From NCBI RefSeq assembly GCF_028863945.1, contig NZ_JARBEA010000007.1:1-64000 (forward strand): a stretch of 64,000 bases of DNA, read 5' to 3'. Numbering within the stretch: the stretch's first letter is position 1; every line of letters begins with the position of its first letter. A program made the position numbers and the translations under genes. Below the pieces are notes generated by a model. It had not been told where the DNA came from, ran no database searches, and saw only the letters and a list, made by a program, of their open reading frames with translations. This DNA is from Jeotgalibaca caeni. Its GTDB lineage: Bacteria; Bacillota; Bacilli; Lactobacillales; Aerococcaceae. Below are positions 30,514 through 40,000 of the stretch, in pieces.

Positions 30514-31808
30514 TGTTTACACTTCTGAAAAATGCATTTCAGGTGAAAGACATTAGGAACAGAATTTTCTTCACACTAGCAATGTTGATTGTATTCCGTA
30601 TTGGAGCACACATCACCGTTCCTGGAGTGAACGCTGGTGCCATCCAAACGTTGGCATCAACAGGGTTATTCAGTCTACTGAACACCTTTGGCGGTGGAGC
30701 ACTAAGTCAGTACTCCATCTTCGCTATGGGTGTTTCCCCATACATTACCGCTTCGATCGTCGTTCAACTCTTGCAGATGGACATTATTCCGAAATTTACG
30801 GAATGGTCCAAGCAAGGTGAAGTCGGTAGAAGAAAGTTAAACCAATCAACGAAATACTTAGCAGTTGTACTAGCATTTGTGCAATCCATCGGTATTTCTA
30901 TCGGATTTAACCAACTATCAGATCTAGGGTTAATTAATAATCCAGGTATTCGTACCTATCTTATTATTGCTTTAATTATGACAGCTGGTTCTATGTTCGT
31001 TATTTTTATCGGTGATTCCATTACAATGCACGGAGTAGGGAACGGAACTTCTCTTATTATCTTCTCCGGTATTGTCGCTCGTGTTCCTGTTGATGTTGTT
31101 TCGTTCTATCAAGACCGCTTTGTCAATGCTGGTGATGATCTTACTAAAAATATTATCTTCACGATTGCATTGCTTGTAGCAATGGTGTTGGTCGTCATTT
31201 TTGTTGTATTTATTCAACAAGCGGAACGCAGAATTCCGGTTCAATATTCCAAACGAGCAACTGGCTCGAACCAAGCTGCTCATTTACCGCTGAAAATTAA
31301 TTCGGCTGGAGTAATTCCGGTTATCTTTGCAAGTTCTTTCATGATGACGCCACAAACAATCCTTGGATTTTTTGCTGCAAACCATGGGGAAGCAACTTGG
31401 TATCAAGTAATGAATACAATCTTCAATTTCCGTGAACCAATTGGAGCTGCTATTTATACCATTTTGATTATCGTCTTCACGTATTTCTATGCTTTGATTC
31501 AGATTAATCCTGAAAAAATGGCAGAGAACTTACAAAAATCGGGTGCTTACATCCCAAGTGTTCGTCCCGGAAGAGGTACAGAAGAGTATATTACCGCTCT
31601 ACTGATGCGTTTAAGCACAGTTGGTGCACTGTTCCTAGGTTTGATTGCTCTCTTGCCAATTGTTGCTTCGGCATTATGGAACCTTCCAGACTCATTAGCT
31701 CTTGGAGGAACTAGTCTTTTGATTATAGTGGGAACTGCATTAGATACCGCAAAGCAAATCGAAGGTCGAATGGTGAAACGCAATTATCAAGGGTTTATCC
31801 AAAAGTAA
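30513..31808 (+). CDS. secY: Protein translocase subunit SecY
   Basis: Channel subunit of the Sec translocon. 431 aa, about ten membrane helices. The plug region (GGGALSQYSIFAMGVSPYIT), YYAEL-type loops and the cytoplasmic KRATGSNQAAHLPLKINSAG and RPGRGTEEYI segments that contact SecA or the ribosome are visible. The SD lies in rplO. Confidence 0.97.
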   Translation: MFTLLKNAFQVKDIRNRIFFTLAMLIVFRIGAHITVPGVNAGAIQTLASTGLFSLLNTFGGGALSQYSIFAMGVSPYITASIVVQLLQMDIIPKFTEWSKQGEVGRRKLNQSTKYLAVVLAFVQSIGISIGFNQLSDLGLINNPGIRTYLIIALIMTAGSMFVIFIGDSITMHGVGNGTSLIIFSGIVARVPVDVVSFYQDRFVNAGDDLTKNIIFTIALLVAMVLVVIFVVFIQQAERRIPVQYSKRATGSNQAAHLPLKINSAGVIPVIFASSFMMTPQTILGFFAANHGEATWYQVMNTIFNFREPIGAAIYTILIIVFTYFYALIQINPEKMAENLQKSGAYIPSVRPGRGTEEYITALLMRLSTVGALFLGLIALLPIVASALWNLPDSLALGGTSLLIIVGTALDTAKQIEGRMVKRNYQGFIQK

Positions 31809-31853
31809 GCTGTGTGAGGGGATTTTTCCCCACCACAACTTGCAGGAAGATAA

Positions 31854-32522
<669 letters not shown>

Positions 32523-32552
32523 GTATTGAGGTTGATTAGAAAAGTATTTTCT

Positions 32553-32580
32553 TTGCAAATGTATCGTGTTATGTTATAAT
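32553..32580 (+). promoter_or_regulatory. Promoter of infA and the alpha operon
   Basis: TTGCAA (32553-32558), 16-bp spacer, TATAAT (32575-32580), about 70 bp before infA. It gives infA-rpmJ-rpsM-rpsK-rpoA-rplQ a promoter of their own. Confidence 0.65.
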
Positions 32581-32652
32581 CTAACAGTTAGTGTAAAATA
32601 ATACTTAGATAAGATATTCATCGGCTTAACACAATGTGAGGAGGGGTAAAAG

Positions 32653-32871
32653 ATGGCGAAAGATGATGTTATTGAAATTGAAGGAGTAGTCGCTGAAACT
32701 TTGCCGAACGCAATGTTTAAGGTAGAGCTTGAGAATGGCCATGTTGTGCTCGCACATGTATCTGGTAAAATTCGGATGAACTACATTCGTATTCTTCCAG
32801 GAGATAAAGTTACGGTGGAATTGTCTCCGTATGATCTCACACGCGGTCGTATCACCTATCGTTTCAAATAA
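32653..32871 (+). CDS. infA: Translation initiation factor IF-1
   Basis: Blocks the A site during initiation. 72 aa S1/OB-fold protein: IEVEG-like start ([20 protein letters not shown]), [20 protein letters not shown] and [21 protein letters not shown] precedes ATG 32653. Confidence 0.98.
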   Translation: MAKDDVIEIEGVVAETLPNAMFKVELENGHVVLAHVSGKIRMNYIRILPGDKVTVELSPYDLTRGRITYRFK

Positions 32872-32906
32872 TTGCACTCCATCATTTTAAAGGAGGATAT
32901 TAAAAA

Positions 32907-33020
32907 ATGAAAGTAAGAGCATCAGTAAAACCTATCTGCGAAAAATGTAAAGTTATTCGTAGAAATGGCCGTGTTATGGTGATTTGTGAAAATCCTAAAC
33001 ACAAACAACGTCAAGGATAA
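32907..33020 (+). CDS. rpmJ: 50S ribosomal protein L36
   Basis: 37-aa ribosomal protein, complete: it starts [20 protein letters not shown] and ends KHKQRQG. The zinc ligands are present (CEKC, then C27 and H32), so this is the zinc-binding form. AAAGGAGG lies just upstream. It sits between infA and rpsM as in other Firmicutes. Confidence 0.97.
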   Translation: MKVRASVKPICEKCKVIRRNGRVMVICENPKHKQRQG

Positions 33021-33040
33021 TTTTAAGGAGGTGCCAGTAA

Positions 33041-33406
33041 ATGGCTCGTATCGCTGGAGTAGATATTCCGCGTGATAAACGCATCGTTATTTCATTAACT
33101 TATATTTACGGGATCGGATCAACAACTGCTCAGAAACTTCTTGAAGCAGCAAACGTTTCTGAAGATACTCGCGTTCGTGACTTAACAAACGATGAATTGG
33201 ACCGCATCCGTGCTGAAGTAGACAAGCTTAAAGTTGAAGGTGACTTACGTCGTGAAGTAAACTTGAACATCAAACGCTTGATCGAAATCGGTTCTTACAG
33301 AGGAATCCGTCACCGTCGTGGTTTGCCTGTTCGCGGACAAAACACTAAAAACAATGCACGTACCCGTAAAGGTCCTGCAAAAGCAATCGCTGGTAAGAAA
33401 AAATAA
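33041..33406 (+). CDS. rpsM: 30S ribosomal protein S13
   Basis: Head protein making inter-subunit bridges. 121 aa; [20 protein letters not shown] at the start, [20 protein letters not shown] and a basic tail at the end. AAGGAGGTG precedes the ATG. Confidence 0.98.
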   Translation: MARIAGVDIPRDKRIVISLTYIYGIGSTTAQKLLEAANVSEDTRVRDLTNDELDRIRAEVDKLKVEGDLRREVNLNIKRLIEIGSYRGIRHRRGLPVRGQNTKNNARTRKGPAKAIAGKKK

Positions 33407-33433
33407 TAATTGAGTGAAGGAGGTTAACACTTC

Positions 33434-33823
33434 ATGGCTAATAAAAAAGTATCACGCAAACGTCGTGTGAGAAAAAACATTGAAACTGGTGTAGCACATA
33501 TTCGTTCTACATTTAACAACACAATCGTTATGATTACAGACGTACATGGTAATGCTGTTTCTTGGTCTTCTGCAGGTGCGCTAGGGTTCAGAGGTTCTCG
33601 TAAATCTACTCCTTTCGCAGCACAAATGGCTGCTGAAGCTGCAGCAAAAGTTTGTATGGAACATGGTATGAAGTCTGTTGAAGTAGCAGTTAAAGGTCCT
33701 GGTTCTGGACGTGAAGCAGCAATCCGTTCTTTACAAGCTACTGGATTAGAAGTTACTGCTATTCGTGACGTAACACCTATTCCGCATAACGGATGCCGCC
33801 CACCAAAACGTCGTCGGGTATAA
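33434..33823 (+). CDS. rpsK: 30S ribosomal protein S11
   Basis: Platform protein near the mRNA exit. 129 aa; [10 protein letters not shown]-like stretch ([19 protein letters not shown]) and the C-terminal [17 protein letters not shown] are typical. GAAGGAGG precedes the ATG. Confidence 0.98.
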   Translation: MANKKVSRKRRVRKNIETGVAHIRSTFNNTIVMITDVHGNAVSWSSAGALGFRGSRKSTPFAAQMAAEAAAKVCMEHGMKSVEVAVKGPGSGREAAIRSLQATGLEVTAIRDVTPIPHNGCRPPKRRRV

Positions 33824-33905
33824 TACCTATCTTGTATCCAACTGTTAGTTATCACAATGGACTCATTAGGATGAACGAACCGTTTTGAAAGGGGTAAATT
33901 GACAT

Positions 33906-34850
33906 ATGATCGAAATTGAAAAACCAAGAATCGAAACGATTGAGATCAGCGAGGATGCTAAGTTTGGCAAATTCGTTGTAGAGCCACTTGAACGGGGATA
34001 TGGGACAACACTAGGTAACTCATTACGTCGTATCTTGTTGTCATCTTTGCCAGGTACAGCAGTTTCTACGATTCAAATCGATGGTATTCTGCATGAATTT
34101 TCAACAATTGATGGTGTGTTAGAAGATGTAACGCAAGTTGTTTTGAACATGAAACAATTAGCATTGAAATTCTATACCGATGAAGATAAGACACTGGAAA
34201 TCGACATTAAAGGTCCTGCATTTGTAACAGCTGCGGACATCAATCATGACAGTGACGTGGAAATATTAAATCCTGATTTATATATTTGTACGGTTGCAGA
34301 AGATGCACAATTCCATGTGCGTATGGATGCAAAAAATGGCCGTGGTTATGTACGTGCCGAACATAATAAAACGGATGACATGCCAATTGGCGTTATTCCG
34401 ATCGATTCGATTTTCACCCCAGTTAATAAGGTGAACTATCAAGTTGAAAATACTCGTATCGGTCAAAAAAATGTCTATGATAAATTAACCCTAGATGTAT
34501 GGACAGACGGTTCCGTTAGTCCAGAAGAAGCGGTTAGTTTAGCTGCGAAAATTCTGACTGAACATTTGAATATCTTTGTTAACTTAACTGACGAAGCTCG
34601 CAAGGCTGAAGTAATGGTTGAGAAGGAAGAAACTCAAAAAGAGAAAATGCTTGAAATGACCATCGAAGAACTCGATCTTTCTGTTCGTTCTTACAACTGT
34701 CTGAAACGTGCAGGAATTAATACCATTCAGGAACTGACTGACAAGTCAGAAGCAGAAATGATTAAAGTACGTAATCTAGGACGTAAATCACTTGAAGAAG
34801 TGAAAAATAAGCTAGTTGAACTAGACTTATCTTTGCGCCAAGATGACTAG
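33906..34850 (+). CDS. rpoA: DNA-directed RNA polymerase subunit alpha
   Basis: Alpha scaffold of RNA polymerase. 314 aa. The N-terminal dimerisation domain has [20 protein letters not shown]; the C-terminal DNA- and activator-binding domain has [20 protein letters not shown] and [19 protein letters not shown] precedes ATG 33906. Confidence 0.98.
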   Translation: MIEIEKPRIETIEISEDAKFGKFVVEPLERGYGTTLGNSLRRILLSSLPGTAVSTIQIDGILHEFSTIDGVLEDVTQVVLNMKQLALKFYTDEDKTLEIDIKGPAFVTAADINHDSDVEILNPDLYICTVAEDAQFHVRMDAKNGRGYVRAEHNKTDDMPIGVIPIDSIFTPVNKVNYQVENTRIGQKNVYDKLTLDVWTDGSVSPEEAVSLAAKILTEHLNIFVNLTDEARKAEVMVEKEETQKEKMLEMTIEELDLSVRSYNCLKRAGINTIQELTDKSEAEMIKVRNLGRKSLEEVKNKLVELDLSLRQDD

Positions 34851-34876
34851 TACGTAAGTAAAGGAGGATTACCAGA

Positions 34877-35257
34877 ATGGCTTATCGTAAATTGGGACGC
34901 ACCAGCTCTCAAAGAAAAGCATTGCTACGTGATTTAACTACTGATCTAATTATTAACGAACGTATCGTTACAACAGAAGCACGCGCGAAAGAAGTCCGTA
35001 AGACTGTTGAAAAAATGATCACTTTAGGTAAACGTGGAGATTTGTCTGCTCGTCGTTTAGCAGCACAATTTGTACGTAATGAAGTAGCAGATGTACGTGA
35101 AGAGAACGAAGAAATCGTTGTCGAAACTGCATTACAAAAACTTTTTAATGGATTAGCGGAACGCTATGTAGACCGTCAAGGTGGGTACACTCGTATCATG
35201 AAGACTGAACCACGCCGTGGCGATGCAGCTCCAATGGTTATCATTGAATTAGTTTAA
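34877..35257 (+). CDS. rplQ: 50S ribosomal protein L17
   Basis: Tunnel-exit region protein. 126 aa; [20 protein letters not shown] at the start, the [20 protein letters not shown] end present. Last gene of the supercluster; the 3' UTR carries an L17-downstream RNA element and a terminator. Confidence 0.98.
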   Translation: MAYRKLGRTSSQRKALLRDLTTDLIINERIVTTEARAKEVRKTVEKMITLGKRGDLSARRLAAQFVRNEVADVREENEEIVVETALQKLFNGLAERYVDRQGGYTRIMKTEPRRGDAAPMVIIELV

Positions 35258-35264
35258 GATTCAC

Positions 35265-35398
35265 AAATTGCTTCAGATGAAAAGAGCGTTACGATGTTGT
35301 CTTCTCCCAATTGGTTGAGGAGGTAAAGTCTAGCTCGTGCAGCCCTTGCGGAAATACTTATTTCTGCAAGGTGCTCACCATTTGATCAGATTGTAAGA
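35265..35398 (+). ncRNA. Likely L17 downstream element (3' UTR RNA)
   Basis: About 140 nt between the rplQ stop and its terminator are unusually long and structured. A stem of 11 pairs is clear: CCTTGCGGAAA (35344-35354) with TTTCTGCAAGG (35361-35371), one G-U pair. The place matches the published L17 downstream element motif, a conserved structure right after rplQ in Lactobacillales and Listeria. The assignment rests on position and structure; no covariance search was run. Confidence 0.5.
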
Positions 35399-35434
35399 AG
35401 AGATGAACAAAGGTGTTCAGCTCTATTTTTTTTT
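35399..35434 (+). terminator. Terminator of the rplQ operon
   Basis: AGAGATGAAC (35399-35408) pairs with GTTCAGCTCT (35415-35424) with one mismatch, followed after one A by a long T-run. Confidence 0.8.
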
Positions 35435-35454
35435 CAATTCCCATATACCCGTTC

Positions 35455-35487
35455 AAAAAAAGGTGAGCCGATGTGCTCACCTTTTTT
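35455..35487. terminator. Bidirectional terminator
   Basis: GGTGAGC (35462-35468) pairs with GCTCACC (35475-35481), flanked by an A-run on the left and a T-run on the right. It serves the convergent rplQ operon and esterase gene. Confidence 0.9.
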
Positions 35488-35503
35488 ATTGTTTAAATAT
35501 CAC

Positions 35504-36250
35504 TTATTTAACTTTCTCTATCCCCATCCACTCTAACGCCAGTAAGATATGACGATCCCAGAATTCCCAATTATGATCTCCGGGTTCTTCCACATATAAT
35601 AAGTCATAATCATTCTTAAACGTTTCATAGAAATGACGATTCCCATCTAACACAAAGTCATCAGTACCACAAGCAAGGTAAAAGGAGGGCTTTATTTTAT
35701 TATCTCTTCGTTTATTAAACAAGGTGAACAAGTTATCGTCTGAACTTTCAAATTGCTCCAGGGTGCCATAAATGTCCCCAAAAAGGTCATCTCGACTTTG
35801 ATCCTTGCTCCAAGATAAGGCGATATCTACTGCACCAGAAAAGGAGGCAGCTTTATGGAACCGCTCGGGGTATGCACTGGCTAACTTAAAGGCACCATAG
35901 CCACCCATCGATAGTCCTGCTACAAAGGTATCCTCTCTCTTTGTACTGATCCGGAAGAGGCGGTTCATCTTCTGTGGGAACTCCTCGCTGATGAAGGTCC
36001 AGTATTTTCCACCGTGTTTCATATCAGTATAAAAGCTTCGATGTGCTTGCGGCATGAAAATCGCAACCTTCCGTTTCTGGGCATACCGCACCAAAGACGT
36101 TTGATGAAGCCAAGCATGGTCATCATCTGATAAGCCGTGTAACAAGTAGAGAACGGGATAAGGTCCTTCCATTCCTTCGGGTAAAATGGCGGTATACGAA
36201 ATATGCATCTGTAAAGCATCGGAAAAAAGATTTGCATGAATAACACCCAT
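35504..36250 (-). CDS. Alpha/beta-hydrolase esterase (EstA/esterase D family)
   Basis: 248 aa, probably an intracellular carboxylesterase (PF00756 type). The nucleophile elbow is GLSMGGYGAFKLA; LYLLHGLSDDDHAWL supplies the oxyanion region; candidate Asp is in ACGTDDFVLDGN and His in EPGDHNWEFWDRHI. The frame is open to 36295, but AGGAGGAATTTT points to ATG 36250 (MGVIHANLFSDALQMHISYT). Resembles the tributyrin esterase EstA of lactococci. Single gene, convergent with rplQ. Confidence 0.85.
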   Translation of the reverse strand: MGVIHANLFSDALQMHISYTAILPEGMEGPYPVLYLLHGLSDDDHAWLHQTSLVRYAQKRKVAIFMPQAHRSFYTDMKHGGKYWTFISEEFPQKMNRLFRISTKREDTFVAGLSMGGYGAFKLASAYPERFHKAASFSGAVDIALSWSKDQSRDDLFGDIYGTLEQFESSDDNLFTLFNKRRDNKIKPSFYLACGTDDFVLDGNRHFYETFKNDYDLLYVEEPGDHNWEFWDRHILLALEWMGIEKVK

Positions 36251-36324
36251 AAAATTCCTCCTCATCTTCTTTGAAAGTTCCTGAAAAAGTGTCAAGACAG
36301 ATAATGCAATTTTTACTACTTTCT

Positions 36325-36354
36325 ATTATACTAGATAGGTGGCATTAGGAGCAA
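36325..36354 (-). promoter_or_regulatory. Candidate promoter of the esterase gene
   Basis: On the minus strand TTGCTC (36354-36349), 18-bp spacer, TATAAT (36330-36325), about 75 bp before the start. Confidence 0.45.
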
Positions 36355-36455
36355 CCGTAACAAGAATCGCTTTTATATATATTAGAACATGTCTCCTTTA
36401 TAATAACATTACAAATGTCGAATACTTCGACAACGAGAAGGAAGTAGGGTATGGA

Positions 36456-37295
36456 ATGGAAGAAATCATTCAATTAAAAAATATTTCGTTTACCTACGCA
36501 GAAGAAGACCTGCGTCCAGCTTTGAAGGAAGTTTCTTTGTCTGTTAAACGTGGGGAATGGATAGCCATAATCGGTCCTAACGGCTCAGGGAAATCCACTT
36601 TAGCAAAAACAATCAATGGTTTGATTGAAGCAGAGTCTGGTGAAGTGGTGATTGATGGAACCACACTATCTGCCGATACAGTTTGGAATGTACGCCGGAA
36701 GGTAGGAATGGTATTCCAGAATCCGGATAACCAGTTTGTTGGTTCAACGGTTCAAGATGATGTGGCATTTGGCCTGGAGAATATCGGTGTTCCGCGTGAA
36801 GAAATGATTATGCGTGTCGCTGATGCAGTTGCTGCAGTGAACATGGATGATTTTATGGATAAAGAACCAGCACGTTTGTCAGGCGGCCAGAAGCAACGTA
36901 TCGCAATCGCTGGAATTATTGCTTTGGCTCCGGATATTATCATTCTGGATGAAGCAACGACCATGTTGGATCCAAAAGGAAGAAAAGAAGTAATTGAAAC
37001 AATCCAGCGCATTAAGAAAGAACAAAACTTGGCCGTGATTTCCATTACGCATGATATTGATGAAGCGGCGAAAGCCAATCGTATTTTTGTCATGCAGGCT
37101 GGACAATTGAAACGAGTCGGAACACCGGAAGAAATCTTTGCGGTAGGTGCGGATATTATTGATATGGGGCTGGACATTCCCTTTCCAGAAAAATTAAAAT
37201 ACCAGCTAAGAAGGCAAGGATTAGAAGTACCAGAAGCGTACTTAACGGAAGAAAGGATGGTGGACTTTCTGTGGACATTATTTTCGACAAAGTAG
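36456..37295 (+). CDS. ecfA1: ECF transporter ATPase EcfA1
   Basis: ATP-binding subunit of the energy-coupling factor module for vitamin and micronutrient uptake. 279 aa from ATG 36456 (MEEIIQLKNISFTYAEEDLR); the long upstream frame to 36339 lacks an SD. Walker A GPNGSGKST, Q-loop VFQNPDNQFVG, signature LSGGQKQR and Walker B IIILDEATTMLDP are intact. Its end overlaps ecfA2. Confidence 0.94.
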   Translation: MEEIIQLKNISFTYAEEDLRPALKEVSLSVKRGEWIAIIGPNGSGKSTLAKTINGLIEAESGEVVIDGTTLSADTVWNVRRKVGMVFQNPDNQFVGSTVQDDVAFGLENIGVPREEMIMRVADAVAAVNMDDFMDKEPARLSGGQKQRIAIAGIIALAPDIIILDEATTMLDPKGRKEVIETIQRIKKEQNLAVISITHDIDEAAKANRIFVMQAGQLKRVGTPEEIFAVGADIIDMGLDIPFPEKLKYQLRRQGLEVPEAYLTEERMVDFLWTLFSTK

Positions 37296-38155
37296 GCTTT
37301 GCTTATTCAGCGGGCACACCATTTGAAAGTCGTGCCCTGTATGATGTTAATTTGGCTATTCCTACCGGGAGCTATACAGCACTGATTGGGCATACCGGCA
37401 GTGGGAAATCGACCGTTACCCAGCATTTAAACGCGCTATTGAAACCGACTGAAGGTACCGTAACGATTGGCGACCGCAAGATTACACGGGCGACAAGTAA
37501 TAAAAATTTGAAATTTCTACGTAAAAAAGTAGCGATTGTCTTCCAGTTTCCAGAGTCGCAACTTTTTGAAGAAACGATTGCTAAAGACATTGCCTTTGGA
37601 CCGATGAACTTTGGTGTTTCGGAAGAAGAAGCAATGAAAATTGTGAGACGGGTTTTACCGATGGTAGGGCTGGACGAAACGTTTATGGATCGTTCTCCGT
37701 TTGATTTATCAGGAGGTCAGATGCGCCGGGTTGCGATTGCAGGGGTATTGGCAATGGATCCGGAAGTATTAGTCTTAGATGAGCCTACAGCGGGATTAGA
37801 CCCTGCTGGACGACGCGAAGTGATGACAATGTTTAATCGCCTTCACAAAGAACAAAACCTCACCATCGTCCTTGTAACGCACCAAATGGATGACGTAGCA
37901 GCTTATGCGGATCACGTCATCATTATGGAAAAAGGACAGGTTGTGAAAATGGGAGCTCCTAAAGAAATATTCTTGGATGCAGATTGGCTGAAAGAAAAAC
38001 AATTAGGGTTGCCTTCTTCCTTACAGTTCTTAAAAATGTTTGAAGAGAAGACGGGAATCGATTTCGGTTCCGAACGGCCGCTCGGTACAGAGAAGCTAGC
38101 AGAAGCAATTGTGAAGAAGCTGCAGGCACAGAAAGAAGGTGCCCAAGATGCTTGA
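37271..38155 (+). CDS. ecfA2: ECF transporter ATPase EcfA2
   Basis: Second ATPase of the module. 294 aa, GTG start inside the end of ecfA1 (25-nt overlap). Walker A GHTGSGKST, Q-loop VFQFPESQLFEE, signature LSGGQMRR, Walker B VLVLDEPTAGLDP and H-loop VTHQMDD are present. The FQFPE versus FQNPD Q-loops separate the two ATPases in the normal way. Confidence 0.94.
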   Translation: MDIIFDKVGFAYSAGTPFESRALYDVNLAIPTGSYTALIGHTGSGKSTVTQHLNALLKPTEGTVTIGDRKITRATSNKNLKFLRKKVAIVFQFPESQLFEETIAKDIAFGPMNFGVSEEEAMKIVRRVLPMVGLDETFMDRSPFDLSGGQMRRVAIAGVLAMDPEVLVLDEPTAGLDPAGRREVMTMFNRLHKEQNLTIVLVTHQMDDVAAYADHVIIMEKGQVVKMGAPKEIFLDADWLKEKQLGLPSSLQFLKMFEEKTGIDFGSERPLGTEKLAEAIVKKLQAQKEGAQDA

Positions 38156-38945
38156 AAAACTCCTATTTGGTAGATATATTCAAGGGAATTCTTACGTACA
38201 CAAAATGGATCCACGGGCGAAGTTGATTGGCGCATTTTACTTTATTGTAGTCATCTTCTTAGCGAACAACTGGATTACGTACGCAGCAATGGCTGCCTTT
38301 ACGCTTTTATGTATCTGGTTGTCGGATATTCCTTTTAAAGTTTTTATGAACGGGGTTAAACCGTTAATCTGGCTGATTGCTTTTACCGTACTGTTACAAA
38401 TTCTGTTTACGACGGGTGGAGAAACGTACTTTAGCTGGGGAATTATTCATGTCACTTCGTTTGGGTTAGTTAACGGAGCTTTTATCTTCATCCGTTTCGT
38501 CTTGATTATTTTCATGTCCACCTTGCTGACCTTAACCACCATGCCGTTATCGTTAACGGACGCGATTGAGTCGCTACTGGGACCTTTCAAAAAAGTCAAC
38601 TTGCCGGTTCATGAGATTGCTTTGATGTTGTCGATCGCGCTTCGCTTTGTGCCTACCTTGATGGATGAAGCAACCAAAATCATGAACGCCCAACGAGCAA
38701 GAGGAGTAGACTTTGGTGAAGGAAATATTATCCAGCAGATGAAAGCTGTAACGCCGATTTTGGTACCTTTGTTTGTAAGTTCCTTTAACAGGGCTGATGA
38801 ATTGGCGAACGCGATGGAAGCACGTGGCTATCAAGGCGGCGAAGGACGCACGAAGTACCGCTTGCTGCATTGGCAGAGTCGGGATACCTTGGCGATGGTC
38901 GGCTTAGTGTTACTAACGGTGCTCTTAATATTCTTACGTAATTAA
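38148..38945 (+). CDS. ecfT: ECF transporter transmembrane protein EcfT
   Basis: 265 aa membrane scaffold that links the ATPases to substrate-binding S subunits. ATG 38148 (MLEKLLFGRYIQGNSYVHKM) overlaps ecfA2 by 8 nt; GTG 38139 is in frame but less likely. The coupling motif AQRARGVDF and a second ANAMEARGYQ are visible. No S-component is nearby, so this is the shared group II module used by scattered S proteins. Confidence 0.93.
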   Translation: MLEKLLFGRYIQGNSYVHKMDPRAKLIGAFYFIVVIFLANNWITYAAMAAFTLLCIWLSDIPFKVFMNGVKPLIWLIAFTVLLQILFTTGGETYFSWGIIHVTSFGLVNGAFIFIRFVLIIFMSTLLTLTTMPLSLTDAIESLLGPFKKVNLPVHEIALMLSIALRFVPTLMDEATKIMNAQRARGVDFGEGNIIQQMKAVTPILVPLFVSSFNRADELANAMEARGYQGGEGRTKYRLLHWQSRDTLAMVGLVLLTVLLIFLRN

Positions 38946-38952
38946 CGAAATA

Positions 38953-38984
38953 AAAAGAGGCGGGAGTGATATCCAGCCTCTTTT
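38953..38984 (+). terminator. Terminator between ecfT and truA
   Basis: AAAAGAGGC (38953-38961) pairs perfectly with GCCTCTTTT (38976-38984). It ends about 20 nt before truA and may attenuate rather than fully stop transcription. Confidence 0.7.
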
Positions 38985-39004
38985 ATCATGAAAAGAGGTG
39001 TCAA

Positions 39005-39796
39005 ATGACTGCACAACGATATAAGTGTATTGTTCAATACGATGGGACGAACTATGTAGGCTATCAAGTACAAATAAACGGGATGAGCGTGCAAGAGCAG
39101 TTGCAAAAGGCGCTAAGAAAGATGTTCAAAGGCCATAAAATTATGGTAGAGGCATCTGGAAGGACGGATTCGGGAGTTCATGCGCTGGGGCAAGTCATTC
39201 ATTTTGATTGCCCAGCTGATATTGAGCCGGTCCATTTACAACGAGCCATGAACAGCATTTTGCCGCCGGACATCTTGATTAAAGAAGCAGAGCGCGTGTC
39301 GAACGACTTTCATTCCCGCTTTCTCGCAAAAGGGAAAAAATATCAGTACCGCGTTGATCTGAACCGATTCCCAGACCCATTCAAACGTCTCTATACGTTG
39401 CATCACCCGTACCGCATGGATTATGGAAAATTGCAGCGCGCTTTGGATAAGTTGGTAGGAGAGCATGACTTCACGAGTTTCTGTTCGACCAAGTCGGACA
39501 AAGAGGACAAAGTACGGACCGTTTATCAAGCAAGTTATGAGCTGGATGAAAAGAGTAACGAACTGATTTTTACCTTTATCGGGAATGGATTTTTATACAA
39601 TATGGTACGTATTTTTGTAGGTACGTGCTTACAGATTGCGGATGGACTCAGAGAGCCTGAAGAGATTGATCGGCTGTTTGAAGTGAAGGACCGCAATGAA
39701 GCTGGCCCCACTGCGTCTGGGCAAGGGCTGTATTTAGTTGAAGTGTATTATGATGAGCAGTTTAAGAAAGCTTTATCTGTTAGTTCGGACAAGTAG
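39005..39796 (+). CDS. truA: tRNA pseudouridine(38-40) synthase
   Basis: 263 aa from ATG 39005 after AAAAGAGGTG; the frame to 38966 runs through the terminator. The catalytic Asp is in EASGRTDSGVHALGQ; KKYQYRVD and GNGFLYNMVRIFVGT are family signatures. Its last residues, SSDK and stop, are encoded by the first of three 52-bp repeats, so the native 3' end was probably altered by that element. Confidence 0.95.
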   Translation: MTAQRYKCIVQYDGTNYVGYQVQINGMSVQEQLQKALRKMFKGHKIMVEASGRTDSGVHALGQVIHFDCPADIEPVHLQRAMNSILPPDILIKEAERVSNDFHSRFLAKGKKYQYRVDLNRFPDPFKRLYTLHHPYRMDYGKLQRALDKLVGEHDFTSFCSTKSDKEDKVRTVYQASYELDEKSNELIFTFIGNGFLYNMVRIFVGTCLQIADGLREPEEIDRLFEVKDRNEAGPTASGQGLYLVEVYYDEQFKKALSVSSDK

Positions 39797-39930
39797 GTCG
39801 CTTTTTTGAGCTTCAGTTGTCCGAATGAGAGTCAGTTCGGACAAGTAGGTCGCTTTTTTGAGCTTCAGTTGTCCGAATGTGGCCCAGTTCGGACAAGTAG
39901 CCCACTTTTTTATGCCTCACTTGTCCGAAC
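39782..39930. repeat. Three tandem 52-bp hairpin repeats
   Basis: Units start at 39782, 39834 and 39886, spaced exactly 52 bp. Each begins AGTTCGGACAAGTAG and ends with TTGTCCGAA, so TTCGGACAA pairs with TTGTCCGAA as a hairpin holding six or more T in its loop arm. Units 1 and 2 are nearly identical over about 44 bp; unit 3 has diverged in the middle, but its hairpin arms remain (ACTTGTCCGAAC), as if compensated. Unit 1 encodes the end of truA. Confidence 0.85.
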
Positions 39931-39948
39931 CAAGCAGTTCCATACAAT

Positions 39949-39998
39949 AAAAAAAGCAGCGAAATGAAAGGTTATCCTCTCATTTCGCTGCCTTTTTT
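39949..39998. terminator. Strong bidirectional terminator
   Basis: GCAGCGAAATGA (39956-39967) pairs perfectly with TCATTTCGCTGC (39980-39991), extended inward by AGG/CCT, with an A-run on the left and T-run on the right. It serves truA and the convergent response-regulator gene. Confidence 0.93.
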
Positions 39999-40000
39999 GT

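Noticed and set aside
35318-35345. GAGG.AAAGTC..GCTCG in the rplQ 3' UTR resembles the conserved start of RNase P RNA
   Set aside because: The similarity covers only about 20 bases, the stretch to the terminator is far too short for rnpB, and later conserved parts are absent.
39782-39930. Three regular repeats could suggest a small CRISPR array
   Set aside because: There are no unique spacers; the whole 52-bp unit is repeated, units are themselves hairpins, and no cas gene is near.
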